Assembly: GCF_020103695.1 (NCBI RefSeq)
Contig: NZ_JAHXBF010000011.1
Span: 1 to 64,000, forward strand
Direction of reading: 5' to 3'
DNA: 64,000 nt
Origin: Hyalangium versicolor
GTDB lineage: Bacteria; Myxococcota; Myxococcia; Myxococcales; Myxococcaceae
Position numbers and translations under genes: made by a program. The first letter of the stretch is position 1. The number at the start of each line of letters is the position of its first letter. Below, in pieces: positions 42,255-51,262 of this stretch. The notes beneath the pieces are model-generated. The model saw only the letters and a program-made list of their open reading frames with translations. It did not search any database and was not told the DNA's origin.

Positions 42255-45200
42255 CTAGAAGTTGTTGCCGCCCCCGTTGGTGACGGAGAAGCCGGCGGTG
42301 CTCTGGTTGACGAACTTCGCCGTGGGCGCGTTGTTGACCGTCACGTTGCTGAAGGTCGCGCCGCCCGCCGCGGACGGCAGGATCTGGATGCCGTAGTTCG
42401 TCGGGTTGCTGATGGTGATGTTCTGGAGCGCCAGGTTGGTGAACGAGCCACCGTTGCTCTGGATGCTGATGCCCTGGTACGTCGGATCCACGATGTCGAC
42501 GTTCTTGATGGTGATGCCGTTGGTGGGGCTCTGGTCGGCGCGCAGCCAGATGGAGCCGAACTGCTGGCCACCCCAGTAGGTGCCGCCGGTGCGCACCAGC
42601 GTCAGCCCGTCGACCGTCGCCGACTCCATGGGGAACGGATTGAACTCGGAGCTCACCGTGAGGCCCGGGTAGGTGATCGTGTCGTAGGCCACGCTGTTCT
42701 CGATGCGGTTGTTGATGCCGCCGTAGATGGCGAAGCCCGCCGCGCGCCAGGTGATCTGCGCCGTGCAGTTGCGGATGACGTTGTTGGAGTCCGGGAACCC
42801 GTAGAGATCGCGCGCGGACCAGATGGCGAACGCGTCGTCACCGGTGTTACGGGCGTGCACGTTCTCGATGAGGCTGTCCTTGGTGCCGTTGCACAGGTTG
42901 ATGCCGTCCGCGCCGGTGTTGCGGATGCGCACGTTGCTGATGCGCAGGTTGGTGGACTCGGAGGGGCCACCCACCCAGTAGCCGCAGGTGACGTGCTCGA
43001 TCCACACGTTCTCGATGACGGTGTTCTTGAAGGCGGAGGGGACCCACGCCTTGCCGCCCTGGGTGCGCAGACCGTCGGTGTTGCCAAAGATGGCGAAGTC
43101 GCGGAACTTCGAGTTGTCACCGGTGATGATGAAGCCCGTGTTGCCCCAGTCCCCTTCCTGCAGGCTCGCGTTGTAGATCTTCGTGTACCAGAGGCCCGCG
43201 CCCTGGATGGTGATGCCCTTGACCTGGTACTTGGTGGTCTGGTCGTACACGCCGGGCGGCAGGTAGACGCCCGAGTAGGTTCCGGCCTGGGCCGCCCAGA
43301 TGGCCTGGTTGATGGCGTTGTCGTCCGACTGCCCATCGTTCGGCACCGCGGGCGCCCAGCCGTGCCCGGCCTCGGTGACGTCGATGTAGCCGGCCGGCTT
43401 CTCGATCTTCGGACCGACCAGCTCCAGGTCGATGAAGTCGATGGCGTAGTACGAGGCGGTGTCGCCCGAGTCCTTCTGCAGACGGACGGTGGCGCCCTGG
43501 GGGATGGTGGTGCTCAGCAGCTTGTTGGCCTCGTCGTAGATGCGGCGCGGGAGACCGTTCGAGGGGTTGTTGGTCTGGATGTTGTCGTCGCCGTAGACCC
43601 AGGCCTCCTTGGAGGAGAGGTTGAGCGTGGTCAGCTTGGTGCCGTTGACGTAGAGGCTCAGCGTGGCCTGGATGCCGCCGCCGCCCGCCGCGTCAGGCAT
43701 GCTGTTGCGCACGACGATGGCGTTGGCGGCCGCGGTGGTCGTCCACTCCACGTAGTGGCCAGTGGAGCTGAGGACGACGGCCTTGCGGCCGGAGGCCTCG
43801 CCCGCGATGGTGCCCGTCGCGCGGCTGGGACCCTGGACCTGGGCATTGGTGCGCCCGTTCTCCGCCTCGTACTCGATCCAGGGCACGTTCGCGCCGCGGC
43901 CCACGTAGATGGTCGAGGACTGCGAGTTGTTGCTCTCCACGGCCTCGGTGATGGCGTTGGAGGGGTCCACGGTCGCCACCAGGGTGTGGTTGCCGTTGGT
44001 GGCCGTCCAGGTGCCGCTCAGGGTGACGGCCGCCGAGGCGCCCGCGTTCAGCGAGGTGGGACCGGTGCCGTTCAGGGTCGTGACGCCATCGATGACGAGC
44101 TTCACGGCGATAGCGGTGCCGGAGGTGGCGTTGAGGCCCTGGTTGGCGATGGCCACGGTGAAGGAGACCGCGCTGCCCGCCTGCGGGGTGGAGGGAGTCG
44201 ACGAGATGGTCTGGACGATCAGGTCCGGCCCGGGGATCTGCGACACGGTGATGCTCTTGCTGAGGCTGTTGTTGCTGTCGTTGAACTCGGAGATGGCGTT
44301 GTCCGGGTCCACCGTGGCGTCAATGGAGTAGGTGCCGTTGGAGGTGGACCAGGTGCCGCTGGCCGTCAGGGTCGCGCTCGCGCCGGCCGCCAGGGACGTG
44401 GTGGACGTGGCGGTGGCCACCTCCTGGCCGTTCACGCGGAAGGAGACCTTGTGGCTGCTGCTCGGGGTGGCCGCGGTGCCGCTGTTCTTGATGACGGCCT
44501 TGAGGGTGATGGCGTCCCCCTCCTGCGGCGGGGTGTGACCGGCGGTCCACTGGATGTCCGTGACGGTGAGGTCGGCCTTCTGCGTCGTGGTGGCGCCGAC
44601 GGTGATGTAGTCCAGGTTGATGTTGGCGCCGTCGCCCGCGTCATACTTGTAGGCGACCTGGTTGGAGCCGGAGTTCAGGTAGACCGTCTCGGCCTTGTTG
44701 GCCCAGGTGTCCCAGTTGCCGGTGGTGGGCAGGATGCTCTGCTTGATCTTCGTGCCGTTGACGTAGACGGAGATGTTGGACTCGGCGAAGCCGTTGCCGT
44801 AGCGCAGGCTCACGTCGTACCAGCCCGCGCTGGCCGCGGAGACGTTGAACGTGGTGGTCGCGCCCTGGGTCCAGTAGCCCTCGACGAACCCGGAGCCGCT
44901 GTAGTTGGCGTGGTTGGTCGTTTGGGTCGCGCCGCCGCTCAGGGAGGCGGACTCGGCCTCATACTTGGAGCCGCCGGTAGCCGTCGCGTAGGTGGCGGTG
45001 ATGGTCGTCGCCGCGGCCGTCGTGGTGTACGTGGTGGAGGCCGCGCTGGTGTTGCCGAAGCTGGAGGACGTCCCACCCGTCCAGCCATTGAAGACTTGAC
45101 CGGAGGGAGGCGTGTTGGCGGTGATGTTCACCACGGAGCCGGCCGCGTAGGAGCCGCTGCCCGAGCCGTTGACGACGGTGAGGGCGTAGGTGGGGTTGCC

Positions 45201-45761
45201 GGCCGAGGGCTCGCCGATGACCTGGAACTCGGCGACCTGGCCGCCGGTGGCGCCGCTGTTGCCCGTGAACTGGAGCTGCACTTCGCTCACGGTAGCGGTG
45301 ACGGCAATGGTGACCTGGTTGCCGCTCGAGGGATCGAAGCTATAGGTGGCCGAGGACTTCAGGGTGGAGAAGGTGCTCGTGCTGGCGTTGTGGCCCAGCA
45401 CGGCGAACGTCTGGGTGCGCGCCCCCCAGATGCTGTCCGGGTTGAGCTGCACGACGACCGAGGTGATGTTGTGATTGCTGCCCAGGTTCACCGTGAGGGT
45501 GTTGGGATAGGCGTTGGGCGCGCCTTCCCAGTACGTCGCCCGGTTCCCATCGTTCGCGTTCGATGCGACGTAGACCTGGGTATAGGAGGAGGCGGAGATG
45601 CTCTTCCCCTGCGCGACGTTCGAACTCGCGGCTTGCTTCACGGACCCCATGGCTTGCGGTGCAACTGACTGAGGCTCGCAGGCGCTGAGGACCAGCTGGG
45701 ACATCGCCAATACGACGCCTGCGGCCCTGGCCAATCTCGACACATTGTTCCTGTTTCTCAC
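42255..45761 (-). CDS. Secreted GH87 alpha-1,3-glucanase (mycodextranase) lipoprotein
   Basis: 1168 residues, GTG 45761 with AGGAG upstream. Lipoprotein signal ending LSAC (Cys28). In order: discoidin-like carbohydrate-binding domain (about 50-185), a short repeat domain with FNGWTGGTS, CBM6/35-like (about 265-390), two CARDB domains (about 395-610), another CBM-like domain, and a right-handed beta helix from about 800. The acidic residues D952 (NTGADGINL) and D975/D976 (NTGDDAFA) match the spacing (23 and 24) of the catalytic Asp of GH87 enzymes. It would cut alpha-1,3-glucan of fungal walls or biofilms. Confidence 0.88.
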   Translation of the reverse strand: MRNRNNVSRLARAAGVVLAMSQLVLSACEPQSVAPQAMGSVKQAASSNVAQGKSISASSYTQVYVASNANDGNRATYWEGAPNAYPNTLTVNLGSNHNITSVVVQLNPDSIWGARTQTFAVLGHNASTSTFSTLKSSATYSFDPSSGNQVTIAVTATVSEVQLQFTGNSGATGGQVAEFQVIGEPSAGNPTYALTVVNGSGSGSYAAGSVVNITANTPPSGQVFNGWTGGTSSSFGNTSAASTTYTTTAAATTITATYATATGGSKYEAESASLSGGATQTTNHANYSGSGFVEGYWTQGATTTFNVSAASAGWYDVSLRYGNGFAESNISVYVNGTKIKQSILPTTGNWDTWANKAETVYLNSGSNQVAYKYDAGDGANINLDYITVGATTTQKADLTVTDIQWTAGHTPPQEGDAITLKAVIKNSGTAATPSSSHKVSFRVNGQEVATATSTTSLAAGASATLTASGTWSTSNGTYSIDATVDPDNAISEFNDSNNSLSKSITVSQIPGPDLIVQTISSTPSTPQAGSAVSFTVAIANQGLNATSGTAIAVKLVIDGVTTLNGTGPTSLNAGASAAVTLSGTWTATNGNHTLVATVDPSNAITEAVESNNSQSSTIYVGRGANVPWIEYEAENGRTNAQVQGPSRATGTIAGEASGRKAVVLSSTGHYVEWTTTAAANAIVVRNSMPDAAGGGGIQATLSLYVNGTKLTTLNLSSKEAWVYGDDNIQTNNPSNGLPRRIYDEANKLLSTTIPQGATVRLQKDSGDTASYYAIDFIDLELVGPKIEKPAGYIDVTEAGHGWAPAVPNDGQSDDNAINQAIWAAQAGTYSGVYLPPGVYDQTTKYQVKGITIQGAGLWYTKIYNASLQEGDWGNTGFIITGDNSKFRDFAIFGNTDGLRTQGGKAWVPSAFKNTVIENVWIEHVTCGYWVGGPSESTNLRISNVRIRNTGADGINLCNGTKDSLIENVHARNTGDDAFAIWSARDLYGFPDSNNVIRNCTAQITWRAAGFAIYGGINNRIENSVAYDTITYPGLTVSSEFNPFPMESATVDGLTLVRTGGTYWGGQQFGSIWLRADQSPTNGITIKNVDIVDPTYQGISIQSNGGSFTNLALQNITISNPTNYGIQILPSAAGGATFSNVTVNNAPTAKFVNQSTAGFSVTNGGGNNF

Positions 45762-45957
45762 GTGCTCTCCTGGTCAAGCGGTTTCACTGACCCCCTGCGA
45801 GCTCCCCTCTCTCTCCCCGTGGCGAGACGCCTCCTGCTGGAAGCCGAGAGGTGCTTGAGGTGCGTCGGATGCTCGGTCATCAGCGCTCGGGCTGTTCGAC
45901 GCTCTCAGGGACGGCATGTAAAGCCGTTTTTCCGAGGAGTAAAGACAGAAAATGAAA

Positions 45958-46003
45958 GCGTCATCATGACGGCACGCGTCACTGTTGATGACCAGACGCG
46001 TCA
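45958..46003. promoter_or_regulatory. GCGTCA triple array upstream of GH87 gene
   Basis: GCGTCA occurs at 45958, 45976 and 45998, all in the same orientation, spaced 18 and 22 bp. The first is part of the palindrome CGTCAT-C-ATGACG, and the last two share ACGCGTCA. Near-helical spacing on one face suggests a regulator array about 200 bp before the GH87 start. Confidence 0.4.
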
Positions 46004-46216
46004 ATGATGACTGCAACACATTACAGCATTGAGTGAGCACGCATAACGCGCCACGCCATGAGCCCCAGGCCATGACGGGCCGCGTCAATACCTGTGCAAT
46101 TCAACGCTCCACAGGCGCATGGGGCACGAGCACCGCGAATGCGCTTTCAGCCTCAGCGCGGACCACCGCTCGCTACCGCTCGTTGCCTCGATAATCTCAT
46201 CAGGTCCAGTCAGCAA

Positions 46217-46233
46217 TGTACCTGATAGGTACA
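46217..46233. promoter_or_regulatory. Operator palindrome TGTACCT-GAT-AGGTACA
   Basis: Perfect 7-bp arms with a 3-bp centre, 93 bp before the kinase-like gene start; a half-site ATACCTA follows at 46264. Closely related sequences precede both XRE repressor genes (47894-47910 and 48198-48214), so these repressors probably bind it. Confidence 0.65.
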
Positions 46234-46325
46234 CACTTCTTGGGAAAAACCGTCCCCTTGTGATACCTATTGCGGCCAGCCCGGCAGACCCTACTGCCAG
46301 GAGTATTCCCGCCTGGGGGATCAAC

Positions 46326-47477
46326 ATGAGTGATGGAGAGAAGCCCACCGACAAACGCACCAAGGACATGCTGGAGGGAGGGAGGCCTCAGTTCCTGTTC
46401 GTCCTGGACGAGACCCGCTACGAGTTGATCCGGGAACTCGAATGCAGGGGAAACGGAGAGGTGCTGGTGCTGGCCCGGCGCAGTGTCCAGCGTGCACCCG
46501 CAGGCTCGGTCGCCATCAGAAGCCTGAGGAGTCCGAGCCAGTTCATGAACCGCCAGCGGCTCGTGGATCAGGTGCGGCTGGCTTTCTTGCTCCACCACCC
46601 TGCTATCGCTCAGGTGCATCACCTCAAGATCCACCAGGGAGAGCCGCACGTGATCATGGAGTACGTGGATGGTCCCTCCTTGGACACCGTCCTCAATCTC
46701 GTGACGATGCTCGAGCGCACGGTGTCACCGTCCTTCGCGCTCTACATCGGTGCCGAGGTGGCCGATGCACTGCACCATGCGCACACGCTCAGGGATGATC
46801 AGGGGCTCCCCCTGGGAATCATCCACCGCGACGTGAGCCCGCGGAACATCTGCCTGGAGGCGCATGGCGCGGTGAAGCTGACGCATTTTGGAGCTGCCTA
46901 CTCGCTCATGGTGGGACGGGAGGAGACGCCGCATCTGTTGCTCAAGGGGGATGTGGCGTACGCCTCACCCGAGTACCTGAACGGCCAGAACCTGGCGCCC
47001 TCATCGGACGTGTTCTCCTTGGGGCTCGTTCTCGTGGAGCTGCTCACAGGCCGCCACCTCTTGAACGTAGAGGATGCTGGAGGGGCGCGCTCACTCTTCC
47101 TGCGTCCCGATGATCAGGAGCCCAGGCCCGAGGAGTCTCCCTCGCTCCCCTTCGCTCTGATGCGGACCCTGATCAGGCGCTACGGTCCAGAAGACGTGGA
47201 GCAGGCCGTGAGGGGCCTGCCCGAAGCGCTCAAGGCCATCATCCACAAGGCCCTCATGCGCGATCCTGCCCAGAGGTACCCCACAGCGGCCGAGATGAGC
47301 CAGGCGCTGTATACCTGTCTCGCGGACATGCCACAGCCCTACGGCCGGAAAGAGGCTCGCGAGGAGGTCTCTCGGCTGATCGCCGATGCCAGCGCCCACC
47401 GCGACCGGCTGGAGCTCCTCCAACAGGAGATCTTCCCGGAGGTCATGGAGGAGCACGAGTTGCCCTCACGCCCATGA
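46326..47477 (+). CDS. Ser/Thr kinase-like protein, probable pseudokinase
   Basis: 383 residues from ATG 46326 (MSDGEKPTDKRT). Kinase fold at residues about 30-345: glycine loop ELECRGNGEVLVL, VAIR with Arg65 where the ATP-binding Lys is required, HRD in IIHRDVSPRNI (167-169), HFG at 187-189 in place of DFG, and the APE-like SPEYL. Losing both the VAIK lysine and the DFG aspartate argues against normal catalysis. No membrane segment. A shared operator with the XRE genes suggests control together with the effector island. Confidence 0.8.
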   Translation: MSDGEKPTDKRTKDMLEGGRPQFLFVLDETRYELIRELECRGNGEVLVLARRSVQRAPAGSVAIRSLRSPSQFMNRQRLVDQVRLAFLLHHPAIAQVHHLKIHQGEPHVIMEYVDGPSLDTVLNLVTMLERTVSPSFALYIGAEVADALHHAHTLRDDQGLPLGIIHRDVSPRNICLEAHGAVKLTHFGAAYSLMVGREETPHLLLKGDVAYASPEYLNGQNLAPSSDVFSLGLVLVELLTGRHLLNVEDAGGARSLFLRPDDQEPRPEESPSLPFALMRTLIRRYGPEDVEQAVRGLPEALKAIIHKALMRDPAQRYPTAAEMSQALYTCLADMPQPYGRKEAREEVSRLIADASAHRDRLELLQQEIFPEVMEEHELPSRP

Positions 47478-47514
47478 GGACGCCCCTCTCGCGCGGCAGC
47501 TGGCAGGCCTCTCT

Positions 47515-47880
47515 CTACCGGAGGAGGGCACCTGCCATGCCGGTGAGCGCCTGGAGTTGGGTCTCATCCATCCGGAGCACCAGCGTGAGCAACCGGCGCA
47601 AGCCCGGTGAGGACTCCTCCTGCTTGCGGCGAGAGTCCTTCATGGGCTCGGAGGCTGCACCTTCGCCGGAGAGGCCCAGCAATCCATCCGCGGAGATGTG
47701 GAGCACGGTGCAGAGCCGACGTAACGTCGGGACACTGGGCATCACCTTGCCGCGCTCCATGCGGCTGTAGACCATGGAGGTAATCTCCACGAGAGAGGCC
47801 ACCTCCGCCTGGGTCAGTCCCGCGCGTTGCCGGGCCTCACGAGCCACCTCGCCGATCATCCTCGCCAGTTCTTCATTCAT
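47515..47880 (-). CDS. XRE-family transcriptional regulator
   Basis: 121 residues. Helix-turn-helix at residues about 12-65 (RQRAGLTQAEVASLVEITSMVYSRMERGKVMPS), then a C-terminal region with SGEGAASEPM and a Leu-rich helix (LRRLLTLVLRMDETQLQALTGMAGALL) likely for dimerisation. An operator-like site lies 14 bp before its start, which suggests autorepression. Convergent with the kinase-like gene. Confidence 0.9.
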   Translation of the reverse strand: MNEELARMIGEVAREARQRAGLTQAEVASLVEITSMVYSRMERGKVMPSVPTLRRLCTVLHISADGLLGLSGEGAASEPMKDSRRKQEESSPGLRRLLTLVLRMDETQLQALTGMAGALLR

Positions 47881-47893
47881 GGGTCAGCCAGAG

Positions 47894-47910
47894 TGTACCT
47901 GATAGGGTCA
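47894..47910. promoter_or_regulatory. Operator-like site before XRE gene 1
   Basis: TGTACCT-GAT-AGGGTCA: the first ten bases and the AGG match the 46217 palindrome exactly, with mismatches only in the last part. It ends 14 bp upstream of the start at 47880. Confidence 0.55.
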
Positions 47911-47932
47911 TCCCCGAGTTGCTCGATGGGGG

Positions 47933-48160
47933 TCAAGCCTTGACGGTGGGCAAGCCGAGGAGCGTATTGGCGGAGACCCTGAAGAACAGGCACAGGTCCA
48001 CCAGCGTCGACGGGGTGGGCAGCAACTTGCCCCGCTCCATCCGGGCATAGGCCAGCAAGGGGAGATCGACGCTCTGAGCCACCTGCTCCATGGTGAGCCC
48101 GGCGTTGAGCCGGACGCTGCGGATCATCGTTCCGATGGTGGATGCCAGATCGGCCCTCAT
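47933..48160 (-). CDS. Small XRE-family regulator
   Basis: 75 residues, essentially only a helix-turn-helix domain (RLNAGLTMEQVAQSVDLPLLAYARMERGKLLPTPSTLVDL). Similar to the N-terminal half of the 47515-47880 regulator, so the two are likely paralogues; they may form mixed dimers. Divergent from the kinase gene at 48253. Confidence 0.88.
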   Translation of the reverse strand: MRADLASTIGTMIRSVRLNAGLTMEQVAQSVDLPLLAYARMERGKLLPTPSTLVDLCLFFRVSANTLLGLPTVKA

Positions 48161-48197
48161 GGAAAGACCTCGGGTAGGAGTCGCACGGAGGCCTTGA

Positions 48198-48214
48198 TAT
48201 ACCTGACAAGGACT
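48198..48214. promoter_or_regulatory. Weak operator-like site before XRE gene 2 and kinase
   Basis: TATACCT-GAC-AAGGACT. The left arm differs from TGTACCT by one base; the right arm is poor. It is positioned 38 bp before the XRE start and 38 bp before the kinase start, so it could control both directions. Confidence 0.4.
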
Positions 48215-48252
48215 CTTGGGAGATAGGAGTAGTGGGTGTACGGAGCTGGGGC

Positions 48253-50226
48253 ATGACGGCGCTCGCCCGCTTGGAGATCCCCTCTGGAACGGACGTCCGC
48301 GGCTTCCTGATCGAGGGACAGTTGGGGGCCGGCGGCTTCGGCACTGTGTACCGGGCCCGCCGGGGTGAGCGCCTCTACGCGCTCAAGTTCATCCGCATCA
48401 AGGACGCGGGCGGCTGGGCGAAGCGCGAGGTGGAGAGCCTCCTGCGTGTCTCCCACCGCAGCGTGGTGGGCTTCGAGGGGTGTGGCTTCTGGCCAGAGGA
48501 GACTCGCGAGTACCTCGTGGTCATCATGGACTACGTCGAGGGACGGCAGCTGGACGTGTGGGCCAAGGAGGAGAATCCGGCCGCCCGCGAAGTGGCCCAG
48601 AAGGTGCTGGGTGTGGGGCAGGCGCTCGAGACAATCCATCGAGAGAACGTGATCCACCGGGACCTGAAGGAGGCGAACATCATCGTGCGTGCCTCCACGG
48701 GGGAAGTCGTGGTGGTGGACTTCGGAGTCGCGGGCGGACCCCATACGGCGAGGGTGACACGAGATGTGGTTCCTCCCTGCACGTTCGAGTACCGCTCTCC
48801 CGAAGCGTGGCGGTTCTTGCGTGAGAACGTCGGTCGGCAGGACGTCCACTACCAACCCGGCCCAGCCGATGATCTCTACGCCCTGGGGGTGATCCTCTAC
48901 TGGCTGCTGACGGGCAGATATCCCTGTGTGGGGGTGACCGAAGCGGAGCAGGCGGAGGTCACCATCCACCAGGTTCCCGAGCCTCCTCGCGCCGTGAACC
49001 CCCGGGTGCCGGAGGCGATCAGCGTCATCTGCATGAAGCTGTTGGAGAAACAGCCCGAGGACCGCTACCCGGATGCAGCGACGCTGTGCTCAACCGTGGA
49101 ACCCGCGCTGGCGGCAGCGGATGCGGCCTGGAACGTGCCTCTGTGCGACGCCCATGCCCCGGACAACCTCACGACCGAGGGCAAGCGGGCCCGGGAGGAT
49201 GGCGATGACGGCGTGGCGCATTGGCTCCGGGAGGCACGCCACGCACACGAAAGGCCCAGGAGAGGCAAACGTCCAACGCCTGCGGCTCCAGAGCGGAAGC
49301 CGCCACTGGCACCTGGAGTGGACGCGGCACCCGCCCTGCCCGCTCCACCAGCTCCTGCGCAGCCTGCCGACGCAGCTCCTCCTGCTGAAGGGGTGCAGCC
49401 GTCCCGGAGCGTTGCCCAGCCCGTCCGCTCATGGGTTGTGCTGGGGTTGGGCCTCGTGGCGGCCTTGGAGATGGCCGTTGCGCGGCTTCATGCCCGTCCT
49501 GAACCGCCACTCCCAGCCACTGACAAGGTGATGGAGGGGAGCTCCGCCGGATTCTTCGCGGTTATCCCGGAGATGACTCTGGAGACTACCTGGAAGGTTG
49601 GCGGGAAAGTAGCGTCCCCGTGGAAGCCGCCGGAAGCTGCTCGCCAGAACTTCTTCGCCGCCGAGAGGGCGACCCTGCCATGGGCTCCCTCTGAGGTGCG
49701 CGAGCAGGGAGAGACTTCCGTGAACAGTCCCCAGGAGAAGCAGAAGAAGGTCCTCGGTGCGATGGGCAAGGCGATCTCCACGGGTATCGCCTGCTTCGGG
49801 ATGGCGTGCACCGGGCCGCAGGTTCGCCCGGAGCCTCCCGCTGAGCCCTGCCCTGCCGGCGCGCTCAAGGCCATGGCCGAGCTGGACATCAGCATTGGCG
49901 ACGACTACCCGGCGGTTCTCGTCTCAGGCCAGTTAAGAGAGATCATCCCTCTCAGGGAGGGATGGAACAGTGTGCGGCTCATTGGCCAGTTCAAGGAGTT
50001 GTCCACAGGCACCATCCTGAAGGGGCGGCTCATGTTTGGGAGTGAGCGCGTGTACGGACGGTTCACCGAGGCGCAAGACCGTAAGACCGCCCGCACGTGG
50101 CCCATCTGCATGGAGTTGCTGAACCACGACAACGCGCGCGGCCTGCCGATGAAGCCTGGCTCCACGGCTGAGGCCGCGAAGGTCTTCAACTCCGTGGGAG
50201 TGAAGGCAGTGGACCACTTCCAGTAG
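48253..50226 (+). CDS. Membrane-anchored Ser/Thr protein kinase
   Basis: 657 residues from ATG 48253 (MTALARLEIPSG); a GTG at 48232 is possible. Complete Hanks-type kinase domain: GQLGAGGFGTVYRA, YALKFIRI, VIHRDLKEANII, VVVDFGVAG and YRSPEAW. After a Pro/Ala-rich linker there is one membrane segment (WVVLGLGLVAALEMAVARL, about residue 395). An extracytoplasmic tail holds a C-terminal domain (LDISIGDDYPAVLVSGQLREIIPLREGWN) with a single-Cys ACTGPQ lipobox-like sequence before it. Followed at 112 nt by a DUF2381 gene, a pairing common in this group. Confidence 0.9.
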   Translation: MTALARLEIPSGTDVRGFLIEGQLGAGGFGTVYRARRGERLYALKFIRIKDAGGWAKREVESLLRVSHRSVVGFEGCGFWPEETREYLVVIMDYVEGRQLDVWAKEENPAAREVAQKVLGVGQALETIHRENVIHRDLKEANIIVRASTGEVVVVDFGVAGGPHTARVTRDVVPPCTFEYRSPEAWRFLRENVGRQDVHYQPGPADDLYALGVILYWLLTGRYPCVGVTEAEQAEVTIHQVPEPPRAVNPRVPEAISVICMKLLEKQPEDRYPDAATLCSTVEPALAAADAAWNVPLCDAHAPDNLTTEGKRAREDGDDGVAHWLREARHAHERPRRGKRPTPAAPERKPPLAPGVDAAPALPAPPAPAQPADAAPPAEGVQPSRSVAQPVRSWVVLGLGLVAALEMAVARLHARPEPPLPATDKVMEGSSAGFFAVIPEMTLETTWKVGGKVASPWKPPEAARQNFFAAERATLPWAPSEVREQGETSVNSPQEKQKKVLGAMGKAISTGIACFGMACTGPQVRPEPPAEPCPAGALKAMAELDISIGDDYPAVLVSGQLREIIPLREGWNSVRLIGQFKELSTGTILKGRLMFGSERVYGRFTEAQDRKTARTWPICMELLNHDNARGLPMKPGSTAEAAKVFNSVGVKAVDHFQ

Positions 50227-50338
50227 AGAAGGACCTGGCGCGCGAGCGTGGAGAGTACGGGCACTCTTGAGCCGGAAGCGTGGTAGAGCCGACGTCCCAG
50301 GACGCTACGTCTCGCCCCCACCCAGGAGGTTCTGTTCC

Positions 50339-51262
50339 GTGCTCGCTTCGTCTCCCGCCGCTCTTCTGGTGCTGGCGCTCCTCGCAGGCGCCTCTGCCAC
50401 CGCGCAGCTCCGGGCAGTCACTTGCGAAACGGGGACCCGGCGCATCGAGCTGAAGACGGAGCCCTCCGACGAGGTGCCTGAGCTGTGCATCGGTCCTGAG
50501 CTGTCCACCACGCTTATCTTCTACGGAGCGGAGTTACTCCCTGGCGGAATATCCGTGGACAACCGGGAGCGCTTCACGCTTGTGGAGGTGGGCAATACCG
50601 TGATCCGGCTGGTGCCCTCGGTGCGCGTGATGCCTGGAGAGCGGCTGCGGCTGGCGGTGCGTTTCAAGGATGCAGCGGCCCCGGCGAGCGCAGCTTTCTG
50701 GCTGGCGGTGGTCCCCGGACAGGTGGAACCCTTCGTGGAGGTGTACCGCGAGAAGCGCACGCTGGAGTCCTACCAGCAGCAGGTGCAGGAGAAGGACTCC
50801 CAGCTCCGCCAGTGCCAGGAGGACAACGCGCGGCTGATGGCCGAGAAGGAGAGCCCTGGGGGCATTACCGGTCTGCTCGCGACAGGGCTCATGGGTGAAA
50901 TGGGGGTCATCTCCAAGAGTCTCACCGAGAGCATGGTCGCGCACCCCGCAAATACCATCCGCGTGGCGCGCGCCTTCACCTACCGTTCCACGAGCAGGGT
51001 GGCCGTCGTGTTAGTGCTCGAAGTTACCGAAGGAATGAAGCCCTGGCAGGCGGCGAGAGCAGAGCTGGTGGGGCCACGCAGTCGTGCTCTACGGACAGAG
51101 TCACCCTGGCAACGAGGCCCCCTCCACGACGGAGCAAAGGACGTGCGCGTGGTGATCGAGGCAGCGGCGACAGAAGCAGAGACCCGGGGCACCTTCACGC
51201 TCAAGGTATGGGATGCGGATGGCACCCGGAGCATCACCCTCACCGGAGTGACATTCCCGTAG
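50339..51262 (+). CDS. DUF2381 family exported protein
   Basis: 307 residues; GTG 50339 chosen because AGGAGG is upstream and it begins the signal peptide (VLASSPAALLVLALLAGASATAQ). Beta-rich N-terminal half with ELSTTLIFYGAELLPGG and VRVMPGERLRLAVRFKD, a central helical segment (EKRTLESYQQQVQEKDSQLRQCQEDNARLMAEK), and a second beta domain (AFTYRSTSRVAVVLVLEVTEG). A Myxococcus paralogous family (TIGR02268/DUF2381) typically next to Ser/Thr kinases. Function unknown; periplasmic. Confidence 0.85.
   Translation: MLASSPAALLVLALLAGASATAQLRAVTCETGTRRIELKTEPSDEVPELCIGPELSTTLIFYGAELLPGGISVDNRERFTLVEVGNTVIRLVPSVRVMPGERLRLAVRFKDAAAPASAAFWLAVVPGQVEPFVEVYREKRTLESYQQQVQEKDSQLRQCQEDNARLMAEKESPGGITGLLATGLMGEMGVISKSLTESMVAHPANTIRVARAFTYRSTSRVAVVLVLEVTEGMKPWQAARAELVGPRSRALRTESPWQRGPLHDGAKDVRVVIEAAATEAETRGTFTLKVWDADGTRSITLTGVTFP

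Larger units (their letters stand above)
45762..46325. other. Divergent intergenic region with operators
   Basis: 564 bp between the GH87 start and the kinase-like gene, AT-richer than its surroundings. Contains a GCGTCA array near the GH87 side and the TGTACCTGATAGGTACA palindrome near the kinase side, both listed separately. No small gene supported. Confidence 0.55.

Noticed and set aside
42855..45668. 937-codon plus-strand frame opposite the GH87 gene
   Set aside because: Composition is Val/Gly/Arg-rich without domains; it is a shadow of a high-GC secreted repeat protein gene on the other strand.
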